DNA from: Bacillota bacterium
GTDB taxonomy: Bacteria > Bacillota > Clostridia > Lachnospirales > Bianqueaceae
Reading direction: 5' to 3'
Length of the DNA: 9,304 nt
Assembly: GCA_017467985.1 (NCBI GenBank)
Contig: JAFUJY010000186.1
Coordinates: forward strand, 1 to 9,304
Program-made: the position numbers and the translations under genes
The notes under the pieces: generated by a model
What the model saw: only the letters and a program-made list of their open reading frames with translations
Database searches by the model: none
Told to the model about the DNA's origin: nothing
Part shown: one piece after another, positions 1 to 5,127 of the stretch
Layout of the letters: each line of letters opens with the position of its first letter
Numbering within the stretch: the first letter of the stretch is position 1

Positions 1-975
1 GAGATGTCCATGGTGGATGTATTGCTGATGAATAGTCTGTTGAAGGCGGTTGTGCCGGGAACTCGTCTGATTTTAGTGGGGGATATGGATCAGCTGCCCT
101 CTGTTGGACCGGGAAATGTATTGAAGGATATTATTTCTTCGGAATGTATCCCGGTGGTGCGCCTGGATCGAATTTTCCGACAGAGTGATACAAGCCGTAT
201 TGTTTCTAACGCCCATCGTATTTTGCATGGACAATATCCGGAATTCAATACTCCGGGGACGGACTTTTTCTTTATGAAAAGAACAAATCAGGAGCAGGCG
301 GCCCAGACTTTGGCAGAAGTGGTGAAGACTCGTATGCCTAAGTATGCCAAGTGTTCGCCGGTGGATGATATTCAAGTGCTGACACCCATGAAAAAGAGCC
401 CTTTGGGTGTGGAGCAGATGAATTTGCTGCTGCAGGCGGTGTTAAATCCGCCCCATAAGGAGAAAAAAGAGATTGAGTTCCGACAGAGCAAGCTGCGGGA
501 AGGGGACAAAGTCATGCAGATTCGCAACAATTACAATGTGCCCTGGAAAATCAATAACCAATTTGGCTATGCTCTGGAAGAGGGGCAAGGTGTATTCAAT
601 GGCGACATTGGTCGTGTGTTGAGCATTGATTTGGTGAATAAAACCGTACGAGTGAGGTTTGATGATAAAAGAGAAGTGGACTACGAGTATTCTGCCTTGG
701 AAGAATTGGAGCTGGCATATGCCATCACCATTCATAAGTCCCAGGGTACGGAGAGTCCTGTAATTGTATTGCCCTTATTGGGTGGTTCACCCATGCTGTT
801 TTGCCGGAATTTATTATATACTGCAGTGACTCGCGCCAAGAAGATCGTGGTTATCATTGGTGATGAAGGGACGGTGCAGCGCATGGTGGATAATGATCGC
901 CCGACCATGCGTAATTCTGCCCTGCAGATTCGCTTAAAAGAAGTTTTTGGGAAAAATAATATAGAAAATGCTTGA
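1..975 (+). CDS. recD2: RecD2-type SF1B DNA helicase, C-terminal part (5' end outside window)
   Basis: This is the C-terminal 324 codons of an ATP-dependent 5'-3' DNA helicase of the RecD2/RecD-like family, which acts in DNA repair and replication-fork maintenance without RecBC. The reading frame is open to base 1, and the window begins inside the Walker B motif (E-M-S-M-V-D), so the P-loop and N-terminal domains lie upstream. Counting from the Met at base 4, visible motifs are GDMDQLPSVGPG (26-37, motif III), RLDRIFRQ (53-60, motif IV), a REGDKVMQIRNNYN segment (165-178) that starts the SH3-like insertion, AYAITIHKSQGTE (238-250, motif V), and LYTAVTRAKKIVVIIG (271-286, motif VI with its arginine finger). 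RecD2 proteins are usually about 700-800 residues, so rather less than half is seen here. The stop codon lies inside the -35 box of the next gene's promoter. The family assignment is firm; RecD2 rather than another RecD-like helicase follows from motif spelling and the lack of RecBC neighbours in view. Confidence 0.93.
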   Translation, partial: EMSMVDVLLMNSLLKAVVPGTRLILVGDMDQLPSVGPGNVLKDIISSECIPVVRLDRIFRQSDTSRIVSNAHRILHGQYPEFNTPGTDFFFMKRTNQEQAAQTLAEVVKTRMPKYAKCSPVDDIQVLTPMKKSPLGVEQMNLLLQAVLNPPHKEKKEIEFRQSKLREGDKVMQIRNNYNVPWKINNQFGYALEEGQGVFNGDIGRVLSIDLVNKTVRVRFDDKREVDYEYSALEELELAYAITIHKSQGTESPVIVLPLLGGSPMLFCRNLLYTAVTRAKKIVVIIGDEGTVQRMVDNDRPTMRNSALQIRLKEVFGKNNIENA

Positions 976-1002
976 CTGTAAAGTAACTTTATAGCTTATA
1001 CT
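972..1002 (+). promoter_or_regulatory. MerR-class promoter with 19-bp spacer and internal operator dyad
   Basis: A -35 TTGACT (972-977) and a -10 TATACT (997-1002) are separated by 19 bp, longer than the usual 17. Between and around them is the dyad CTGTAAAGTAACTTTATAG (976-994), with 8 of 9 arm positions paired around the central A985. A long spacer holding a dyad is the known design of promoters controlled by MerR-family proteins, which distort the DNA to realign the two boxes. The next gene encodes a MerR protein, so autoregulation is the natural inference. The predicted transcription start is near 1009. The -35 overlaps the recD2 stop codon (973-975). Confidence 0.75.
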
Positions 1003-1026
1003 GAGACCATGAAAGGGGGAGTTATC

Positions 1027-2493
1027 ATGGATATTCGCGAGATGGAACGCCGGACTAAGCTGGAACGGGCCAATATTCGGTATTACGAAAAGGAAGGGTT
1101 GATCAGTCCCTTGCGCCATGACAATGGCTATCGTGATTACTCAGAGGAAGATGTAAATACTTTACTGAAGGTAAAATTGCTGCGGCGGCTGAAGTTGTCT
1201 ATTGAAGAGATTCGGTCACTGCAGAAGTCTGATGTGGAGCTGGGGGTGGTTTTGGAAAAGAAAATCCAGGAACTGGAGGCGAAACGTCAGGAGATTGCGG
1301 CGGCACAAAAGGTATGCGAGCGTATGCGGGAGGATCAGGTTCGTTACAGCGAGCTGAATGCAGCCTGGTATTTGCGGATGCTGGAAGAAGAGGAGAAGAA
1401 GCCTCGAGTTTCTTCTAATAATAATGGAATGTATCCTGAAAGCTATGTGCTTAGTCGGGACATTACATATGAACAGCCCCATCCTGTAAAGCGTTTACTG
1501 GCCAGGGAAACGGATTTTGTTCTGGTAGGACTTGTGTTGGATATTATATTATATGGTATTTTCAGGATGCATCCTCCTATGAATGATATGATTCAAAATA
1601 TCGTAAACATCATAATGGTGGTATTGTCGCTGTTGATCGTATATCTGACCGAGCCTCTGATGCTTCATAAGTGGGGCTGTACTCCCGGTAAATGGCTATT
1701 GGGGATCCGGATACATAATGCTGATGGATGCAATTTGACTGTGGCTGAAGGCCGGGAACGTACCAGGGAAATGTTATGGAAGGGCTTAGGTTTTCAGATC
1801 CCGATCTATTCCTGGATACGGTTGTGGAAAACATATAAACAGTATGGAGTCAATAATGAACCGCTGGACTGGGATTTTGGTCTGGAATATGAGTTTGTGG
1901 ATCAGAAGGACTATCGTCCATGGGTAAGCTTGGCAGTATGGGGTGTTGTGTTCGGCATAACCACAGTTCTTGCGTTGAATGCACAGTTGCCTCATAATCG
2001 GGGTGATTTGACAGTTCTGGAATTTGCGGAAAACTTTAATGATTATCGCAGCTATCTGTATGGTGATTACTCGATTCAGATGAATGTGGAAGGCCAATTG
2101 GTGCAGTCGGATCATACCACTGTTTATTGGGGGGATAATCCGGTAGAGGCAAAATGGCAGTATGAAGTAGAAGATGGTGTGCTCAAAGGGATCGTATTGA
2201 CCTATGAGGGAGATCATATGCTGTTTTCTTCTGATGCCAATATGATGGCGGCAGCCGGGGCTTTTGTGGGAGCTCAACCGGGAGTTTTCTGGAAAGGTGG
2301 TCTGGTGGGGATCTTGTCTCAAATAGAGAACCGAGCGGTAGAAGATTATACAGTGGAGTTTGCCGGGGTTATTATTGAATGTGATTATGAGTATACAGGA
2401 TATATGGATGGTATGGCATCTTCGATGTTGATCCCCCAGGGTGATGGAGTGGAGTCCCATTATACAGTGACATTTACTATGCGTAAGGAATAA
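1027..2493 (+). CDS. MerR-family regulator fused to RDD membrane domain and C-terminal domain of unknown function
   Basis: This is a predicted 488-aa membrane-anchored transcription regulator. Residues 1-70 are a MerR winged-helix DNA-binding domain: ANIRYYEKEGLISPLR, then NGYRDYSEEDV, then the LRRLKLSIEEIRSL helix. Residues 70-118 are Lys/Glu/Gln-rich and probably form the dimerising coiled coil. An RDD domain follows (about 150-270), with the KRLLARETD start (R160, D163), hydrophobic segments near 163-179 and 191-212, and the diagnostic CTPGKWLLGIRI (218-229). A weaker hydrophobic stretch lies near 249-267. A clear membrane segment spans about 299-320, followed by a polar domain of about 165 residues that I do not recognise. 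I chose ATG 1027 because AAGGGGGA (1013-1020) is well placed before it; the in-frame ATG at 1009 lies on the predicted transcription start and lacks an RBS. The side on which the C-terminal domain sits depends on whether the 249-267 stretch crosses the membrane. Domain calls are strong; ligand and targets are unknown. Confidence 0.85.
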   Translation: MDIREMERRTKLERANIRYYEKEGLISPLRHDNGYRDYSEEDVNTLLKVKLLRRLKLSIEEIRSLQKSDVELGVVLEKKIQELEAKRQEIAAAQKVCERMREDQVRYSELNAAWYLRMLEEEEKKPRVSSNNNGMYPESYVLSRDITYEQPHPVKRLLARETDFVLVGLVLDIILYGIFRMHPPMNDMIQNIVNIIMVVLSLLIVYLTEPLMLHKWGCTPGKWLLGIRIHNADGCNLTVAEGRERTREMLWKGLGFQIPIYSWIRLWKTYKQYGVNNEPLDWDFGLEYEFVDQKDYRPWVSLAVWGVVFGITTVLALNAQLPHNRGDLTVLEFAENFNDYRSYLYGDYSIQMNVEGQLVQSDHTTVYWGDNPVEAKWQYEVEDGVLKGIVLTYEGDHMLFSSDANMMAAAGAFVGAQPGVFWKGGLVGILSQIENRAVEDYTVEFAGVIIECDYEYTGYMDGMASSMLIPQGDGVESHYTVTFTMRKE

Positions 2494-2495
2494 GA

Positions 2496-3203
2496 ATGGA
2501 ATTAAAGACGATCTTAAAACGGATGCTTTATCCTCAGCGGTGCCTGCTGTGTGACCAAATCGTGGACGCACAGCAGAGCATCCCACTGTGTCGACAATGT
2601 CATCCGGAACAGTTTTTACCTACGGGACCACGCTGCATTGTTTGCAGCCGTCCGGTGGAAGAAGAAGGGGAGAGGTGCTCTGGGTGCCGTGAACACAAAA
2701 ATGTGACGACGGGACGGAGCACCTTTTTGTATGACGGGGCAATGCGAGAGTCCATACAGCAATTTAAGTTTGGTGGAATGAAGGATTATGCGCCCGGTTA
2801 TGCTAAGCTGATGATGGTGTATGATCAGGATTGGTTTAGTAATTTAGGAACGTTTTTCCTGGTACCAGTGCCCATTCACCAGAAACGTCTGCGGGAACGG
2901 GGCTACAATCAGGCGGCGGAAGTTGCGCGTCAATTGGGACGGTTCTTAAATGTACCTGTGTGGGAAGGATTAAAGCGCAGTGTCAATACTGATCCTTTGA
3001 AACAGATGAGTGCCCGGGCCCGCCGGGAAAGCTTGAAAGGTGCATTTATAATAGAAGAAACAGCTTCAATGCCTAAGGGGACGGCAGTCTTAGTGGATGA
3101 TATTTATACCTCCGGCAGTACGGTGGAAAAGTGTGCCGCAGCTTTGAAGGGAGCAGTACCGGACTTGGACATATGCTTCTGGAGTATAACCATTCGGCCA
3201 TAA
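2496..3203 (+). CDS. comF: ComF-family phosphoribosyltransferase-like protein
   Basis: This 235-aa protein resembles ComF/GntX proteins, which combine an N-terminal zinc finger with a type I phosphoribosyltransferase fold. In competent bacteria ComF works in the cytoplasm on incoming single-stranded DNA; in other hosts the role is unclear. Cysteine pairs are at residues 16/19, 32/35, 47/50 and 61/64, enough for two zinc sites. The PRTase part shows VPVPIHQKRLRERGYNQA (123-140) and the PRPP-binding loop VLVDDIYTSGST (198-209), whose acidic pair is intact. The length is normal for the family. The ATG begins two bases after the previous stop, with AAGGAA (2485-2490) inside the upstream gene as RBS, so translation is probably coupled to the MerR-RDD gene. 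No other competence genes are in view, so a role in DNA uptake here is only inferred from family membership. Confidence 0.9.
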   Translation: MELKTILKRMLYPQRCLLCDQIVDAQQSIPLCRQCHPEQFLPTGPRCIVCSRPVEEEGERCSGCREHKNVTTGRSTFLYDGAMRESIQQFKFGGMKDYAPGYAKLMMVYDQDWFSNLGTFFLVPVPIHQKRLRERGYNQAAEVARQLGRFLNVPVWEGLKRSVNTDPLKQMSARARRESLKGAFIIEETASMPKGTAVLVDDIYTSGSTVEKCAAALKGAVPDLDICFWSITIRP

Positions 3204-3208
3204 AGGAC

Positions 3209-3237
3209 TTGCAGTTGCCACAAAAAAGATGTATACT
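3209..3237 (+). promoter_or_regulatory. Possible promoter for the 43-aa gene
   Basis: A good -10, TATACT (3232-3237), lies 17 bp after a weak -35, TTGCAG (3209-3214), in the gap after comF. The -10 is 28 bases before the ATG at 3266, leaving room for a short leader that contains the RBS. The -35 matches only its TTG, so strength is uncertain. Confidence 0.45.
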
Positions 3238-3265
3238 AAAAAAGAGCAAGTAAGGAGGGGTTGTC

Positions 3266-3397
3266 ATGTTTGGAAAAGATAAGAAGTCTAATGAGCTGGA
3301 AGAAAAGAAAGAGAAATCTGATAAAATTTATAAGATTATAGATGCAGTGAGCGACTTGGTGCAAATGGTCATCGAGCTTTGGGATGCTATTTTCTGA
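3266..3397 (+). CDS. Small protein of unknown function, 43 aa
   Basis: This is a 43-codon gene with a near-consensus RBS, AAGGAGGGG (3252-3260), five bases before its ATG, and a plausible promoter of its own. I do not recognise the product. Residues 1-20 are almost all charged or polar (MFGKDKKSNELEEKKEKSDK). Residues 21-43 are hydrophobic with spaced acidic residues and one Trp (VQMVIELWDAIF at the end), which suggests an amphipathic helix that could lie on a membrane or drive self-assembly. There is no signal peptide or Cys lipobox. It sits alone between comF and the rpmG promoter, and I see no terminator after it. The RBS, the ATG and the sensible composition support a real gene; conservation could not be tested. 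A small membrane-associated peptide is one guess, not a call. Confidence 0.6.
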   Translation: MFGKDKKSNELEEKKEKSDKIYKIIDAVSDLVQMVIELWDAIF

Positions 3398-3399
3398 TG

Positions 3400-3420
3400 T
3401 GCAAAAAATCTGCAAAAATC
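3400..3420 (+). repeat. Short imperfect tandem repeat upstream of the rpmG promoter
   Basis: TGCAAAAAATC (3400-3410) is followed at once by TGCAAAAATC (3411-3420), one A shorter. The A-tracts lie about one helical turn apart and 23-43 bases upstream of the -35 box at 3443, so curved DNA or an UP-like element is possible. It may also be plain A-rich intergenic sequence. Confidence 0.35.
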
Positions 3421-3442
3421 TCCGTATTATTTAAAAAATATC

Positions 3443-3471
3443 TTGACAATACCCCCCATCTGTGATAAAAT
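3443..3471 (+). promoter_or_regulatory. Strong sigma-A-type promoter for rpmG-secE-nusG-rplK-rplA
   Basis: A consensus -35 TTGACA (3443-3448), a 17-bp spacer and a -10 TAAAAT (3466-3471) preceded by an extended TGa (3463-3465). The stretch upstream is A/T rich. The predicted start near 3478 gives a leader of about 80 nt before the rpmG GTG. The layout matches the rplJ promoter at 5886-5914, including the shared CTGTGATA. Confidence 0.85.
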
Positions 3472-3556
3472 TATCGGGTAACACTTAGGAGCTCTTTTTT
3501 TTATGCCCAAAAGTTGCTTCTAATGATTATGAAACAAACCAATGGAGGTGGAAGTT

Positions 3557-3706
3557 GTGCGTACAAAGATAACCTTGGAATGCACAGAGTGCAAACAGCG
3601 GAACTACAACACGACGAAGGACAAGAAAAAGCACCCCGACAGAATGGAAACTAAGAAGTATTGCCGTTTCTGTCAGCGCCACACGGCTCATAAGGAGACC
3701 AGATAA
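3557..3706 (+). CDS. rpmG: 50S ribosomal protein L33 (zinc-binding form)
   Basis: This 49-aa protein is L33 of the large ribosomal subunit, located near the E site. It starts MRTKITLECTECKQRNYNT and carries all four zinc-ribbon cysteines (9, 12, 36, 39), so it is the C+ paralogue rather than the zinc-free one used in zinc shortage. The start is GTG at 3557, set by GGAGG (3544-3548) eight bases upstream. It is the first structural gene of the secE-nusG operon, the usual place in Firmicutes, and secE begins 32 bases after it. Basic residues dominate, as expected for an rRNA-binding protein. Confidence 0.96.
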   Translation: MRTKITLECTECKQRNYNTTKDKKKHPDRMETKKYCRFCQRHTAHKETR

Positions 3707-3738
3707 TCCTGTGACAAAGTGGAGAAAGGAGAACAAAC

Positions 3739-3924
3739 ATGTTCAACTTTAGTTTCAAAGAGCTGAAAGGTGAGTTCAAGAAGGTAATTTGGCCGAACAA
3801 AAAGGAATTGGCTCAAAAGACCGCAATCGTCGTAGTGTTCTGCGCAGTGTTTGCAGTAGTAATTGGAGCATACGATTGGCTGTTCGTCAGTCTGCGTGAA
3901 CTCATTCAGGGACTATTTATTTGA
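3739..3924 (+). CDS. secE: Preprotein translocase subunit SecE
   Basis: This 61-aa protein is the short Gram-positive form of SecE, the clamp subunit of the SecYEG protein-export channel in the plasma membrane. It has an amphipathic cytoplasmic helix (FKELKGEFKKVIWPNKKEL, 6-24) containing the family signature K-V-x-W-P, then one transmembrane helix (about 28-48) and a short tail. Only one membrane span is present, in contrast to the three of E. coli SecE, which is normal for this phylum. The RBS AAAGGAG (3725-3731) is seven bases from the ATG. nusG starts 16 bases downstream, the typical secE-nusG pair. Confidence 0.96.
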   Translation: MFNFSFKELKGEFKKVIWPNKKELAQKTAIVVVFCAVFAVVIGAYDWLFVSLRELIQGLFI

Positions 3925-3940
3925 TGAGGATGAATGAGAT

Positions 3941-4468
3941 ATGGCAGACGAAGTAAATTCTGAAGTAAGATGGTATGTGGTTCACACATATTCTGGCTAC
4001 GAGAATAAGGTGAAAGCCAATATCGAGAAGACTGTAAATAACCGGAATATGCATGATCAGATTCTGGAAGTTGCAGTGCCCCTCGAGGATTGCGAGGAAG
4101 AAAAGAACGGCAAGACCGTTACTGTACAGCGTAAGGTGTTCCCTGGTTATGTTCTGGTGAACATGATCATGAATGATAATACCTGGTATGTTGTACGAAA
4201 CACCAGAGGTGTTACGGGCTTTGTTGGTCCCGGATCCAAGCCGGTTGCTCTGACAGAAGAAGAAGTGAAGAATTTAGGTGTTCATATGCAGAATTCTTCA
4301 GAATTCGAAGTCGGCGAAAACGTAACGATCGCGGATGGCCCGATGGCAGGTTCAATTTGTGAGATTACTCACATTGACGTAGCCAGTCAGTCTCTCTCTG
4401 CAAAGATCTTTATGATGGGCAGAGAAACGCCGGTCGAACTCAAATTCAGCCAGGTCAAGAAACTGTAA
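3941..4468 (+). CDS. nusG: Transcription elongation/termination factor NusG
   Basis: This 175-aa protein is NusG, which binds the RNA polymerase clamp and modulates pausing and termination. In some bacteria it also links polymerase to the ribosome through S10. The NGN domain runs from WYVVHTYSGYENKVK (11-25) through KVFPGYVLVNM (65-75) to TRGVTGFVG (88-96). The KOW domain (about 123-175) ends with RETPVELKFSQV. Within KOW the usual F-x-G core after DGP is changed: the positions aligned with E. coli F, F and G carry Met135, Ser138 and Cys140, and the position aligned with E. coli F165 is Met159. The alignment is gap-free over this stretch. The RBS is GAGGA (3926-3930), ten bases before the ATG, close behind secE. 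A hairpin at 4483-4503 separates it from rplK. Confidence 0.96.
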   Translation: MADEVNSEVRWYVVHTYSGYENKVKANIEKTVNNRNMHDQILEVAVPLEDCEEEKNGKTVTVQRKVFPGYVLVNMIMNDNTWYVVRNTRGVTGFVGPGSKPVALTEEEVKNLGVHMQNSSEFEVGENVTIADGPMAGSICEITHIDVASQSLSAKIFMMGRETPVELKFSQVKKL

Positions 4469-4482
4469 ATTTTAAGGAAATA

Positions 4483-4503
4483 GTCCGTACATATGTTACG
4501 GAC
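4483..4503 (+). other. RNA hairpin between nusG and rplK
   Basis: GTCCGTA (4483-4489) and TACGGAC (4497-4503) form a perfect 7-bp stem with a 7-nt loop. The next bases are GATGAAGAAG, so there is no U-tract and this is not a classical intrinsic terminator. It lies 35 bases upstream of the rplK ATG. A processing site, a pause or an expression-tuning structure between nusG and the L11-L1 genes are possible roles. Confidence 0.5.
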
Positions 4504-4538
4504 GATGAAGAAGTAGAAACTTTGGAGGTGTCATTAAC

Positions 4539-4964
4539 ATGGCAAAGAAAATTACTGGATATATTAAGCTGCAGATTCCCGCAGGCAAGGCGACTCCGGC
4601 TCCTCCGGTAGGTCCTGCGCTGGGTCAGCATGGTGTTAACATTCCTGCTTTCACAAAGGAATTCAACGCCAGAACCGCTAACCAGGCTGGTATGATCATC
4701 CCGGTAGTTATCACTGTATACCAGGATAAGACCTTTACGTTCGTTACCAAGACTCCCCCGGCTGCTGTTCTGTTGAAGAAGGCTGCCAAGATTGAGTCCG
4801 GTTCCGGTAAGCCGAACACAACAAAGGTTGCAAAGATCACCAAGGCTCAGGTGAAGGAAATCGCTGAGCTGAAGATGCCCGATCTGAATGCTGCAAGCGT
4901 TGAAGCTGCAATTAGCATGATTGCTGGTACCGCTAGAAGCATGGGTATTGTAGTAGAAGAGTAA
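4539..4964 (+). CDS. rplK: 50S ribosomal protein L11
   Basis: This 141-aa protein is L11, which binds the GTPase-associated region of 23S rRNA together with the L10-L12 stalk; it is the thiostrepton-site protein and is needed for RelA activation. The N-terminal domain has the proline-rich IPAGKATPAPPVGPALGQHG (12-31). The C-terminal RNA-binding domain includes SGSGKPNTTKVAKITKAQVK. The length equals the bacterial norm. The RBS TTGGAGGTG starts about 18 bases upstream of the ATG. It follows nusG with a 70-nt gap that holds one hairpin and is followed by rplA after a 163-nt structured gap. Confidence 0.97.
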   Translation: MAKKITGYIKLQIPAGKATPAPPVGPALGQHGVNIPAFTKEFNARTANQAGMIIPVVITVYQDKTFTFVTKTPPAAVLLKKAAKIESGSGKPNTTKVAKITKAQVKEIAELKMPDLNAASVEAAISMIAGTARSMGIVVEE

Positions 4965-4992
4965 TCCAAACAATAATTGAGTTATATTTCTC

Positions 4993-5015
4993 CATGTCCT
5001 GCCGCTGTGGACATG
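4993..5015 (+). other. RNA hairpin 1 in the rplK-rplA gap
   Basis: CATGTCC (4993-4999) and GGACATG (5009-5015) form a perfect 7-bp stem closing a 9-nt loop. The next bases are CAAAATTC, so there is no U-tract. It begins 28 bases after the rplK stop and may protect the 3' end of an upstream transcript or belong to a larger L1-control leader. Confidence 0.5.
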
Positions 5016-5030
5016 CAAAATTCAAGAGGG

Positions 5031-5053
5031 CAATTCTGGGGCCTGAAGAATTG
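5031..5053 (+). other. RNA hairpin 2 in the rplK-rplA gap
   Basis: CAATTCT (5031-5037) and AGAATTG (5047-5053) form a perfect 7-bp, mostly A-U stem with loop GGGGCCTGA. It is followed by an A-rich stretch, not by U. It lies 15 bases after hairpin 1 and 30 bases before the candidate L1 element. Confidence 0.4.
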
Positions 5054-5083
5054 AGAAAACAAAAACAAGCATTTTAACACACC

Positions 5084-5119
5084 GTGGGAGGGAAGCTCCC
5101 CGTTATAACCACAAGGAGG
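5084..5119 (+). promoter_or_regulatory. Candidate ribosomal protein L1 binding element overlapping the rplA translation start region
   Basis: The RNA can fold with an outer stem GTGG (5084-5087) to CCAC (5109-5112). An inner GGGAG (5086-5090) to CTCCC (5096-5100) hairpin is also possible; two bases are shared, so the exact pairing is uncertain. The 3' arm ends at the base before the RBS AAGGAGG (5113-5119). L1 is known to repress its own operon by binding an mRNA mimic of its 23S rRNA site, and the asymmetric CGTTATAA strand facing a G-rich strand is of that general kind. Position and shape support the call, but no covariation model was run. Confidence 0.55.
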
Positions 5120-5127
5120 TATATCTC

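Noticed and set aside
1009..1026. ATG at 1009 as the start of the MerR-RDD gene
   Set aside because: It coincides with the predicted transcription start and has no RBS; its six extra codons include the GGGGG of the RBS for ATG 1027.
1786..2586. 266-codon minus-strand frame across the MerR-RDD and comF junction
   Set aside because: It has no RBS or domain, an odd His/Ile-rich composition, and spans two real genes on the other strand.
3707..3738. Possible tRNA between rpmG and secE
   Set aside because: Some bacteria carry tRNA-Trp in this operon, but the gap is only 32 nt and holds just the secE RBS.
4289..4306. Direct repeat CAGAATTC-TT-CAGAATTC in nusG
   Set aside because: It lies inside coding sequence, encodes non-repeating residues in two different frames, and shows no link to a mobile element.
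4455..5018. 187-codon minus-strand frame over rplK
   Set aside because: It is a shadow of the strongly biased codons of rplK; the sense strand is unquestionably L11.
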